The notes beneath the pieces are model-generated. The model was given only the letters and a program-made list of their open reading frames with translations. It ran no database searches and had not been told where the DNA came from. This document shows positions 11,601-22,400 of a stretch of DNA of 64,000 bases, in pieces. The stretch comes from Phoebastria nigripes (Eukaryota; Chordata; Aves; Procellariiformes; Diomedeidae): positions 1,826,345-1,890,344 of the forward strand of contig JAYKAV010000489.1 in NCBI GenBank assembly GCA_035582835.1, written 5' to 3'. Position 1 is the first letter of the stretch; each line of letters begins with the position of its first letter. The translations under genes and the position numbers were made by a program.

Positions 11601-14600
11601 GGATATGTGTGAGTGAATATGCGCATTGTCAGGTATTCACCCAGTTCCATGTTCTTCTGGTGAAACAAAGCTCACCCCAGTCACCTGAGAGTCAGAGCTT
11701 TCTTGCCTCTGTAAGAAATCTCCGTCTTACTTGTGCATTAATATGGCTATCTACAGCTGTAGGAGACAGCTAGATCTTAATCTCTGAAACCTCTCCTTCA
11801 ACCAACAACCCAAAAAAGAGTCATTATTTGTCGTTATTGATCAAATAGCTTTTGTTCTTCTTAACCTTCAGCCACTAAGTGATCACATATTCTTTGGGCC
11901 AGTTCACTAAAACACAAAACATAATATTCTCACACAAGCACACATGCACAGAGCTACCCAACATAGGAGATGGGTCCAGCTCCGTAGTGGAAGGCTCACA
12001 GCTGGAGAGGTATCCATTCTGTTTAGGCCCTGGAAACTCACAGTACCATAAGAAGTTTCCAAAATAGGACTAGTGATGTCTCTAACTACCCTGATGTAGA
12101 GTAAGTACATCTGATAAACAGCTTTACTTTTACTGACTCTCTAGACCAACAGGATTTATTGTGCATAGAACAGAAATAAATTGAGGGTAAGACCATTACG
12201 TATAATGGACTCTCTGAGGGTCACCTCTGCTCATATCTAGGATCTAAACTCTCTGAACAGTTTTATTCCTCTTTCCATATGTTCTCCAAAAGCTTTAGAG
12301 TGATTCAGCCCATTTCTTCCCAAGCTATTTTCCTCCTTTATCATTTTAGGGGATCTTCTTTCAAATTTAAAACAGAAAAACTCTTCGTGACGTTAGTTAT
12401 CGCTTGAGTCAGATTTTTGGAGGGACGTAAACCCTCCCCCTCCTTTTGCATTCGCAGTCTGTGGCTCTCTGGTGGTAGAATCTGCATGTGCAAAGATATG
12501 CTCAGAGCCCTGCAAACGCAAATGCCTTGGTGTGCAAAATTAGAGCCATGCTGAAGCCCCCATTTCTGACATGTGTCAGTCATGTCGGTTGCAACGTGGT
12601 CTTCAGTGAGCGAGGAGGAGGATGGTCTTGTGACGACTGCACTGGAGGAAGGCCTGGGTCCTACCCCAGCCACACTCACAAGACAGCAGTTACCACGGGT
12701 GAGTCACGGCACCCTTTGCACTGTGGCAGTGGTAATCATACCCCAGCATCTGCTGCCGCGCCGAGCCGGCTGTCGGCACACAGCAGTGTGTGCTGTACCA
12801 GGGATTGTTTGCGAACTCTGGAATGAGGCGCACAAGGTGTTGGTACTGATCATGGGTGGTTTTCATCTGCTATTTTATCTAAGGCAGGGGGGCAGTAATG
12901 CCTCCTGCATCCGGTCTAAGGAGTTTGAATTGTTTTATTACTTGGTGTTGATGAAAGCAGAACAAATGGGATGACATGTTTGAAAATACCAGGTCTGTGG
13001 AGGATGAAATGGCAGAGCCAGCGCGCTCCGACAGTTCCATCCAGCACAGAGATGCCTCTGGGAAGGTTATGAGTGGCAAGCTGGTCATTTCTCTGGCACG
13101 GCCCACTTTTGCACAGACGTAAACCAGTGTGTGTCCTAGTTTGCTATGCACTCTGAGCAGCTGCCATTAGAGTTTCCAGAGGACCCTGTGGTTAAATAGC
13201 AAAGGATCATCCTTCTCAAACTGATCAAGGGCACCGTCTCCAGGGACGTGTGGAGAGGCTGGAGGACACCTGGAAGGCAAGGAGAAACTCCCCACGGTTG
13301 AGGGGAAAAGCCGAGAGTGAAACGACAAAAGAGATCGTGTTTCTGTGTTTCCAAATTCTCAGATGTTTTGGATTTGCCTGGGAGCCATGAGAGGAATTAG
13401 AAAGGGCATTTAAACCAGAAAGCAGTGCATTTCCATGCTCATCTCTTCTTCCTGGTGCAGTGTTGGAATTTTCCTATACTCTTTTATATCCTCCCCCTTC
13501 TTCAAGAAATTCAAATTGGATATTTGAAGTTGCAGTGTTTCCTGAACATGGTGAATCCTTGTCCTGTTTTGTTTGTAGATGACCTTGATGATGTATATGT
13601 TGTGTGTCTGCCTTCATGCCTGGTTTCAAAATGCTTGTATACAGAGTTGAGGCTGGGGGGAAGGGAGAAGTTCCTACCTTTTTGTGGGGACTGGCTGTAG
13701 GAGATGGCACTGGGACGTTGGCTGTAAGAGAGCTCGTGGCTGTCGCTGTCCTGCCAGAAGGACAGGGATCAAGCAGTGATCCAAGCAGACGATGGTATAG
13801 ACCTGCTGGTTACAGGGACTGCTTCCAGCTGTTTTGATCTGGCTGTGTCAGTGGGAGCTGCAGTAGGAGATGCAATCAGAGCTCCAGAGGAGATCATACC
13901 TGCTGCAGGGACAGTCTCTGCTCCAGGACTTGGTGCTGCGTAATGGTGTAGGAGCTTCATGAAGGTGCTCATCTTACCATCAGGTGGGGAGGCCACACGT
14001 ATTGCTGTGCTGGCCCAGGTCTCTTCTATTTGGGGGGAACACCCGTCATCCCCCGTCCAGCAGATGAGAGGGAGAGGGGCTTCCACAGAGAAGTGTGCAG
14101 GCTAACACCCCTTCCGCTGGGGAGGACAGCTGGGAAGCCTTGATAGGTAGATGGTATTAAACATGTCATCACCTTCTTGTTTCTTCTCTCACTTTCTGGC
14201 TTGTCCCAGAACTGTTTGCACCAACAAGTGCTATTCTGAAACTATGTTTGTGGCAAGCAAACAGCTTTAACATAGTATGTTCTCTTTTTGCAGGATAGAG
14301 AACTGCGTCCAGAAGAAATTGAAGGTAAAATTTGTTGCTCCTTCTGTGTCACCTTTCTCCCTGCCCGGTGAAAACCTACTGGCTGGCCCTTCCAGGTTGG
14401 CCCCCGTGGGGTAAAATAATCTGGGGCAAATCAAGGGGGATGATTACTGGAATAATTCTTGGAAACCCCAGCAAAAGAAATAATATGTAAAACTGCAAGA
14501 GTGCTGACTGTGAAGGAATTTGCATCCATTCCAGCTTCTTCAGGGTGGGAGGATAAGTAAAATAATGGGATATTGGCTGCCAGGGAACTGCTGTCCACCC

Positions 14601-17600
14601 CAGCTGCCACAGAAAGTGTTGTAGAGCATGGTGTAATAGTATGGCTCCAGGGAAGCTGTTTTACCTGCTAATCCCTACAGTGAGGGCTATATAATATAGT
14701 GCAGGGGTAAAAGTTGGGAAAACGTATTGGTTTCAGTTTCTTTAGGGAGGGCAGTTTAGCAATGATCAGTTTGTGACACTTGTAATCCAAGCAAGCTTTC
14801 CTGTAAGGAATGGGTCAGCAGTGCTGCTGATAGAAGAGCTTAACATTGCTCCAGTCATTGCCTCTTTGCAGGGAGATCTGCAGGGAAAATATGGAGTATC
14901 TTAGGGAGTCTGGCCTCATAAAGTGCTGCTGATTCTGGGGAGGTTTCTTGGAAAAGGTATTTCAAGCTGTCACTGACAATATTGTTCTTTTTGGATCCAC
15001 TCCTACAGAATTAAGAGAAGCCTTTAAGGAGTTTGATAAAGACAAGGATGGGTTTATTAACTGCAGGGACCTGGGGAACTGCATGCGAACCATGGGCTAC
15101 ATGCCTACTGAGATGGAGCTAATAGAGCTCTCCCAGCAGATCAACATGAACCGTGAGTAATATCCACCTGGCTGTACCTCCCTGTTGCTGCTGTGCCCTG
15201 CATCATTGCCTCGGGCTCTCTCAGTCTCCTGCTGTCTCTTTTCCTTTGAGTTTTCCCCCCTCTTCTTTTGGTTTTCATTCTCACTCCCTATCATCTCTCC
15301 TGTTTGTTTGTGGTCCCTAGAAGTTGATGCCTTTGTTTCTTGTTTATCAAAGGGACTGCGTGGACTGTGCTGTGTGGGAACATGAGTGGAAGGGTTGTCC
15401 TTCGTGCTTATGCTGTCAGGTATAAAACTGCCCTTGATGTGGGCAGGTTAGACATCGGTGCACAGGTTGTGAATGTTGTCATATTGAAGCTGTTGTCAGA
15501 TGGTGTCAGACTGAACAAAGAGCCTGGGAAGATGGAGATGCTTTGGTCAGATGGGTGACAGATGGGCTGTTCACTCTGCAGTGGTTGTTTGTGGATCTGC
15601 TGTGTGCCTGGGGATGGGCTGCGAGCAAGCTGTGCTGGCAGTGTCAGATGGGGGCATCTGCTGGAGTCACGGAAAAATGTGACGAACACGTCCGATTCAC
15701 TGTAACTGTGTTTGTGCCCCTTGTCTTTTGCCATCATTTTTTGTCACCTCTTGTCTGTGGCAGTGCGGGGTATTACCCTCAGCCAGGTGGGAAAAAGGAT
15801 ATTTAGTGCATGTTATTTCTGACACATGATGGTGTAAAAAGGACAAGTTGGTCAAGGGAAGGAAAACAGTTGTGACATACGCAACCAGTCACACACAAAA
15901 GCAGCTGATAACCCTGGCACACAAGTGCTTAGGAATTTGAGTGTTACTGCCAGCTTTCAGATAGGGGACAAACAAGACAAAGGACTAATACAATGAATAA
16001 ACAGTTGGACATACATTAGCCACTGCTAATGAAGCAAGACTCCAGTACTGCTGCAGGGCACTGCCCAGGCCATGCAGGAACATCATGCTGTGCCCTTGCC
16101 ATACCCTTTGGCACAGGTGCAGCAGAGGGTTGCTATAAGCACCAGAATGATCAAGCCTCTAATACCTAGTACGTGATGCCATAAGGATGTGACAGTCCAT
16201 GGCAGCCTAGGATGGAATAGCTTGGGCTCATTCCGCCTAGCCCACAATCCAGAAAATACAAAGACAGTGTAAAACTACCTCTGCTTTTCCTTCCACTGTC
16301 CTGCACCTTCTGTGCTTTGCATCCTGGAGAACCAAGCCCTCTCTGGGGCACGCAGAAGTGCAAAGTGAGTGCTAGGCTTGGCTAACGTATGGAGTTCTTA
16401 CACACGATCTTTCATCTTGTCCCAAGTGGGTGGCCATGTGGATTTTGAAGATTTTGTTGAGCTGATGGGACCAAAACTGCTAGCAGAAACTGCAGACATG
16501 ATTGGTGTAAAAGAGCTCCGTGATGCCTTCAGAGAGGTGAGTGCTCCTTACCGCGTGCCCCCCAGAGAGGTGAGCAACAGGAGACAGGAAAGAGAGAAGA
16601 CCCACTGGGGAAGAGAAGAGGAGGAAGAGAGAGCAGCACAGTGGAAGACAGAGAAAGAGCCAAGCCAGGCATGAAACAAGGGAGGAGCAGAGAAAGTCAC
16701 TAAGATAAGGGAACCCTTGAGGCAAGGAAGAGGAAAGCTGGTGCAGACACAGCAGTTACGAGGGGTTTCTGAGGAGAAAAGACAGACTGGATCCAAAAGG
16801 CACCCAAAGGAGGAAAAGGAGGGACACAAAAGGAATGCAGGAAAAATAGGGCACTCAGGAGCAGGACAATACAAAATCCAACCCAGAGCAAGATCCATTT
16901 CTATTAACTGTATTTCCCCTGCTGGTATTTTTCATGTACTTGCAGTTTGACACCAATGGTGATGGGGAGATCAGCACCAGTGAGCTGCGAGAAGCCATGA
17001 AGAAGCTTCTAGGGCAGCAGGTGGGCCATCGGGATATTGAAGAGATCATCCGGGACGTGGATCTGAATGGAGATGGGCGTGTTGATTTTGAAGGTGAGAA
17101 GGAGTGAACGCTCCCTGTCCATCTGCTCTGGTGTGAGTCAGAGTTTCAGCTCAGAGGCGGAAGCGGAAGGGAAGATTTGCATGCTCAGGGCCCAGGTATC
17201 TGAAGTACAGAGAAAAAATCAAATGAGATTTTTTTTTTCCTAGTCAGCTGAGGAAAATGGAGAACATAGACCCACACAGGAAATTCCTCAGCTGAAGTGT
17301 TCATTTGTTTATCATNTCTTGCTGCATCTCAGTTTCAGTTTGGTCTCCATAACTCTAGCATGGTAAGAGATACGCCCTGTCACAGAGAAGCAGATTCTGG
17401 TGCACACAAGCTGTGCCAGCCTTCTTTTTATGGGGCATTTTCCTTTCTGTTAAATCTATGGCAAGAGCTGTGAGGAGGCTGGATTGGTTTGGAGAACGCA
17501 TTGCACCTTCCATTTCCTCTGGCTCACCTTGTTATCTGGGTTTATAGAGAATTTGTTTCTGTGCCTTTATGCCANAAGATGGTCACGTGCCAGATGTGCT

Positions 17601-18917
17601 CACTAGGACTGCAGATATCTGATCTAGAGGTGTCATGTTAAATCCTAGAGATAAATCATTTCTCCTCCCACTTTTCGTGCCAGAAGGACTTGGAAAAATA
17701 AGAGTGGTTAGGCTACTGTCCTAGCCATTAGCCAATGGCAAGAGCAATATTAATAGAGCTTGGGGTTTCTGGCAAGAGAAACAGTTGATATCAGACAGCT
17801 AAGTGGATATAAGAGCTGGAAGGTGTGAGAGCATGGCAGGCTGCTTGTTTTCCTAGTGCAAATCCAGACGTCCCTTTGCAGTAAGGGTGAAGCATGGAAC
17901 TACAGAATTAAAATAAAATTGATGTAATTGTTTTGGCTCAGAGGCATTCCTGGGTCTCCTACATGACAAGGAGTCTCAGTCCTCAGGATTACTGAAGCTT
18001 CTGAGGGCTTTGAAAATGCTAAAAAACTAGAAGTGTCTCCCTAGAAAGTATCTGGTAGCTGCAGTTGTTCTAATGCACTGGCTGATTACATGACAGTAGC
18101 TCTCCCTGTTTCCCGCAACTAAATTATGTTAGACAGCTAAAATACATGAAATGCTATCCCAGTATCATTTTCTCTGTGAGTTACTGCTTTAGTTGTCAAA
18201 GGACAGCTCCATCAAGGAAAAGGAGAAGTCAAGGGGGTAATTTCCACTGCCCTCCTCTTTGCAGAGTTATTAGTTCCTCGGCAATTCAAGTGCAGAATGA
18301 AAACACATTTATATTTGATGGCATTTACACTCAATTTGAACAATTGTAATTGACTTCACAAGCTGCAGGGTGGTGAAGAAATAGATCCAGGGTATCCTTA
18401 CAGTTAACCTGTATCTTTAAAAACAAGAAGTCCATCAACATAAACTTTTCTCTACAAAAATGCTGGTACCTACCAAAACACTAGTGCTTTCCCACACTGG
18501 TGTCTCTGTGAAGTGGCAAGCTTACTATGAAATCCTACTGTGTTCCCAAGTCTATAAATCAAGGTTCCCTGAAGTTACAGTGAAGGGAGACAGCACTTGC
18601 CGTAGTGTCTCACAAGGAGTTGCTTGTGCAAACAAGACTGTACACTGGCTGGGAAGGAGTCTGAGGCAATGAATTGACCTGCTAGTGGGATCATATCACC
18701 ACATCTAATGCAAGGATTAAAGCCCATTTTGTGTGAGCTCTCCAGGGCCAGTCATGGAGCGATACAGATCTGCTGGCAGTGTGTGGACTCTCAGTTTCAC
18801 CCTGGCTGCATGCTATCTCCAGGGAATGAGAGCTGGGTTGGGGACCATGGATGCCTTCTGCTTCAGGGCTGTCTTTTCTTGTTGGTTGCAGAGTTTGTTC
18901 GCATGATGTCCCGTTGA
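5673..18917 (+). CDS. CABP1: Calcium-binding protein 1 (CaBP1; long and short isoforms)
   Basis: This is a neuronal calmodulin-like calcium sensor of the CaBP family, which regulates voltage-gated calcium channels and IP3 receptors at membranes. Coding exons are 5673-5717, 10435-10611, 14294-14324, 15009-15152, 16427-16536, 16946-17093 and 18892-18917, all with GT-AG introns and matching phases. Together they give 226 residues. Skipping exon 2 gives 167, the known S form. The protein starts MGNC, an N-myristoylation signal. EF-hand 1 has the loop [12 protein letters not shown] (residues 94-105). EF-hand 2 (about 130-141, [12 protein letters not shown]) lacks the normal acidic ligands, as in all CaBP1 proteins. 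EF-hand 3 is [12 protein letters not shown] (171-182) and EF-hand 4 is [12 protein letters not shown] (208-219). It ends FVRMMSR and stops with TGA at 18915-18917. The identity is certain from close similarity to mammalian CaBP1. Exon 1 was chosen for its myristoylation start and donor site. Confidence 0.96.
5908..6560. repeat. Degenerate TG/CA-rich low-complexity region in CABP1 intron 1
   Basis: About 650 bases begin 190 bases after exon 1. They are rich in TGTG, TGCATG and GTATGT units broken by many substitutions. It looks like an old, decayed (TG)n expansion. The alternating purine-pyrimidine pattern could form Z-DNA. Long open frames on both strands here are a by-product of the repeat. 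Confidence 0.75.
6561..10434. other. Rest of CABP1 intron 1
   Basis: I see no recognisable exon or repeat here. The minus strand holds a 226-codon open frame at 8580-7900 with low-complexity, Pro/Ser-rich translation and no recognised similarity. I treat it as chance. Confidence 0.6.
10435..10611 (+). CDS. CABP1: CABP1 exon 2, specific to the long isoform
   Basis: This 177-nt exon is phase 0 at both ends, so it can be skipped cleanly to give the short isoform. It encodes 59 residues beginning [18 protein letters not shown] and ending [19 protein letters not shown]. The second half is nearly identical to the mammalian long isoform, while the first part is diverged. The acceptor is weak (GGGAAG before ATC) and the donor is GTACGT. 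A weak acceptor fits an alternatively used exon, but that link is inferred. Confidence 0.9.
10888..10955. repeat. Short direct duplication
   Basis: A 22-base segment that starts CATAATCATA and ends GACTCAGGAG occurs at 10888-10909. It recurs at 10934-10955 with one difference (T/C at its tenth to eleventh base). The copies start 46 bases apart. This is a small local duplication of unknown age. Confidence 0.85.
12582..12698 (+). CDS. Possible alternative first coding exon of CABP1 (unproven)
   Basis: An ATG at 12582 opens 39 codons (starting [15 protein letters not shown]) that end exactly in phase 0 at a strong donor, CGG|GTGAGT, at 12699. The next known exon (14294) also starts in phase 0, so splicing would put this N-terminus directly onto the EF-hand body. 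It would make a CaBP1 form without the MGNC myristoylation signal. Alternative N-termini are normal for this gene family, but I do not recognise this one. It could well be chance. Confidence 0.25.
14325..16426. other. CABP1 introns 3 and 4 (interrupted by exon 15009-15152)
   Basis: The two introns are 14325-15008 and 15153-16426. I saw no repeats, RNA genes or further exons in either. Confidence 0.6.
16537..16569 (+). other. CABP1: In-frame exon extension between two identical donor sites in CABP1
   Basis: The regular donor after exon 5 reads AGAGAG|GTGAG at 16537. The same eleven bases recur 33 bases downstream, with the donor at 16570. The 33 bases between are open and in frame ([11 protein letters not shown]). 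Use of the distal donor would insert 11 residues between FRE and the EF-hand 3 loop (FDTNGDG). Whether it is used cannot be seen from DNA. Confidence 0.35.
16570..18891. other. CABP1 introns 5 (remainder) and 6
   Basis: Purine-rich sequence runs from 16570 to about 16870, ahead of exon 6 (16946-17093). The intron from 17094 to 18891 holds nothing I recognise. N bases occur at about 17316 and 17574. Confidence 0.55.
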
Positions 18918-19480
18918 AGATTATTCTCAGCTAAGAAGAGTCAGCACCTTAGAGAGGGCGGAAGAGGACCTAGATGGAGCATCTAGCCCCGATGTTCCCA
19001 CATAAAGGTTTATCGGCTGGCTGCAATTGGGACATTGCAAGATGATCTGCTGCTCCTCCCTCATGGTGGTCCCCATGCCCCTCCACCCTTTCACACTGTG
19101 AAAGACTTGCAACTTCCTACAACTGGAACCATTCCTTGGAGATGATTGCAGGAAACTGCAGAGCCAGGACTTGCCATGATGCTTTCATGGGATATTTGCA
19201 ACTTTAGACTCCTCCTCCCCAGCTTTATTCTCCCACCAGCTGCTGCAAAGCAAGAGCAGGAGAAATCCTCTGGGCTTGGTGGATGAGGGCAAAGCCATTG
19301 GGACTGGTGGCAGCCTCAGGGCGTGCTCTGCACTTCTTGGTTTCCCTTGGTGAACCGTGTCTGTGTTTGCTGTCTCTGTGTGTGTGTCCATCTGTGTGGA
19401 GTTATTTATGCTTCCCCGGCACATATTCGCATCTCCTGTGGTTATGTTTACCAAGAGTAAATTCAAATACATGTCTTGTG
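18918..19480 (+). other. CABP1: Probable CABP1 3' UTR
   Basis: Sequence follows the TGA stop. A plausible end is the AGTAAA variant signal near 19454, followed by a TCTTGTGGGG GU-rich stretch. No canonical AATAAA occurs nearby. The ATTAAA at 21612-21617 is a more distal alternative. The end point is uncertain. Confidence 0.35.
18939..18960 (+). promoter_or_regulatory. RE1/REST-like element in the CABP1 3' UTR
   Basis: The motif reads AGTCAGCACC, a two-base gap, then AGAGAGGGCG. The left half fits the RE1 half-site TTCAGCACC in 8 of 9 positions. The right half fits GGACAGCGCC in about 6 of 10, at the canonical spacing. REST silences neuronal genes outside neurons, which would suit CABP1. The match is only moderate. 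Confidence 0.25.
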
Positions 19481-22400
19481 GGGGGAAAGTGATAAATATG
19501 CACGCTGAAATGATGTGGAGCCTGGATGTCCCTGTGAGAGGTGGTGGCTGGGCGGGGGGAGAAGGACTGTGGCAGACGCACACCGCGGTGTCTGCACCAG
19601 GGTCCAGAGGCAAGTCCTTGCTGCAGGAAGGGGAGTCACTGCCGGCCCCTCCCTCCTGCTGCCCTCATGGCGAAGAGGCCTGGAGGTGCTTCTCGGAGAG
19701 GGCAGTGTGGAGGGTCCCCACTTCTGCATCCCCCTGGCTTGCAAGGGGGCAGGTGAGAGCCCCTGCAGCATCATGACAAGGAGCAATGGGAGAAAGGGCA
19801 CAGAGGGGAGCTGGGTGGGAGGGGGATAGGCAGCAATAGCCAACCCCCCCTTTTCAGACCATTTCAAACACAACTGTGAGTGTATGCACGGTGGGGGCTG
19901 TGCTGCGGGAGCTGAGCTGTAACACCGTTGGTGCCGGGGATTGGCCAGGAGCCTCCTTGTGTGGCAGAGCCCTGCTCTCCAGCTTGTTCACACTCAAAAA
20001 TGCTGCACGTGTCTGCAGCAGTGACAACAGCAGCCTCCAGGCCCTACCAGCTGCTTCCAGACACATCAGATGCTCATCTTCCTTCCCCTTTCCCCAAGAT
20101 GCTCCCAACCTCCTGCTCCCTTCCCCTACTCTGCCAGACCTACAGTTGTCCCCTTTCTCTATGCAGAGGCTCAGTCACAAGTTGCCAGGACTAATTTCTG
20201 CTTGGCTTCAAAGGGCATCATCATTGCTGTGTGTTTCTCAGTGTGACTGGGAGCTGTTTTCCTCTCAATTGCCCCCTTACTCCAACTGGGAGGTTAGGGA
20301 CCAATACCCTCCTGCTTCCTCCATCTCAAATCTTTCACTTCCCAGGTTCCCTTTCAGATTCTCAGGGTCCACAAATCCGTGTCCCAAAGGAGGATTTTCT
20401 CTTCTGCTTTCTTGTTGCTGTGCCAACCAGCATAGCTGCAGTGATGGCTGATATCCCAGCAATGGAAAAACTGTGTTTCTCCTTATATTTGTGTGTGTGT
20501 GTACTCGTGTTTGCACAGGCGTGTGCACTGGGAAAGGTTTGTGTGTGCGCGCATAAAATCAGGGAGTGCAGATAGGTACCTGGGAGTGCAGCAGTAGAAG
20601 AGTTTGTTTGCAAGTGGGTGTATGCAAACTATGTGTGTGTATCTATGGAGCTGGTCCAGTCTTAGAAATGTGGGTGTGAGCCAAGAAATTGGAAAATGGA
20701 TATTTACAGATCTCCATATTTACTGGTACAGCATCTGTATTGTGCTTAGGAAACGGGGGTGATAAACTGAACAGAGTCCAGAGTCCTGGTAAGTTATATA
20801 TGTACTTAGGATAATAATGGGGAGGGAGAGACCTGTGCAGGCTTGTGTCTGCCATAGGGAGTGTTTGTACACAAATGTGCTTCACTTACAGTGGAGCCCA
20901 TTGAGGAAGAAGCATGCGTGTGTATGCAGAGCAAGAGGACAGCTGCACTGCTTGCCTGTATGCAGCAGAGTGGCTGTGCCTGCCCACAGGGACCGGTGAT
21001 GACTCAGGGCACATGCCTTGTGCCGTAGCCAGCATGCACAAGCCCGACGGACAGTCAGTGGCAACAGGCACGGTGGCTGCCTCTGCCTGCTCCTTCTCAG
21101 GTTCTGCACCAAGCAGCCACATCTTTTGCCTGCAGTGGCAGATGGCAGGACACAGTCTTAATTTATTTAAAATTGTAAACCCATTTCTAGAGGCTGCACT
21201 GATCCACAGCGCAGCATCATGTTGGCTTGGGATGTTCTCTGTGAACTACTGCCATTTTCACTTAGGCAGGTCCCTGTGTTTGTACCACAGCAGAGCTGTG
21301 TTTGTCTTCCCAAGAAATGCAGGGACACCGGTGCTAGGGGAAGGGTGGCCGCAGGACACCTTTGTGTCATTGCAGAGGCAGTCCTGGAGCCACAGCTCCA
21401 GGAAAGCTGGGTCTCTGCCAAATGATCTGTAGCTCTTTTCTGCCAGGTCTCACCATGATACAATGAACAGGTCAGACAGGGCAGGTCTCCAAAGCATGAA
21501 TTTTTTTTCCTTCCAGCACAAGCTCTTGCTGCAAGCCTGGTTTTACTTGCACAACAAACCCCAAATAATCCCAGGGAGTTTTACTATTTTCTTGTGCAGA
21601 CAGGGTCAGAGATTAAAGCCCCAATCTAAATAATCTAATTCCAGAGATAATCCTTTTGCTCTCATCTCCAATCTAGTACCAGGGAGGCTTCCAAATAGCT
21701 CCACATGGCAGGGCAGAGCCGGTTCCCTCTGGGCACCTGAGCCCCGTAGCCCCGTGTGGTTCGGGAGCTGGACCAGGCAGTGGGGCTGGCTCACGTTGAC
21801 TTCTTAGATGCCTCGTTAGCCATGAGGTCTGCTTCTTCTGACCCACACGTCTCCATTGCTCTTTTTGGACATCCCAAATTCTGATCTCTTTTTCCTGCAG
21901 GAAATGGCTAATACCCAAAACACGTGCCCCACACCGTTTGTGAATGATCAGGGCTGTAGACCAGGCAGGACTGATTCAAGACCGAGAATCATTTTGGCAC
22001 AGCTGCCAGGGGACAGGGAGAGATCAAGGGATTGAGAAGACAACCCTGAGCCTTTCACTTGTAGGTTACTGGTGTAAATCCAGCCTGCATCAAGGGACTG
22101 ATGGCTCAGTGGATTAGTAGCAGGATACAGAGCCTTTGACATCTGGGGCATGAGCTGGCATCAAGTTGTTGGTGACTGCAAGTCATGATTCAGGGGCAGC
22201 AGTGTAGGACATCGCAGACGCAGGCCATCGCAGCACGTCTGCCATTCCCTGCCAGCGGCCATGGCCAGACCCTGAGCCAGACCAAGTGCTCCTCCTGCAC
22301 CCGGATGAGCACCGCCGCTATCCCACCTCACTTGCTGCTGCTCAGTTAATCCCTCTTGCTTCATGATGGGCTGCTGATTCTTGGGAAATAATCACCCAGG

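Larger units (their letters stand above)
10612..14293. other. CABP1 intron 2
   Basis: This intron holds a short tandem duplication (10888-10955) and a possible alternative first coding exon (12582-12698), both listed separately. About 11.1-12.2 kb is AT-richer than the rest. No other structure was recognised. Confidence 0.6.

Noticed and set aside
19876..20451. 191-codon plus-strand frame between CABP1 and MLEC
   Set aside because: Overlapping open frames occur in other phases, no domain is recognised, and there are no splice or promoter signs.
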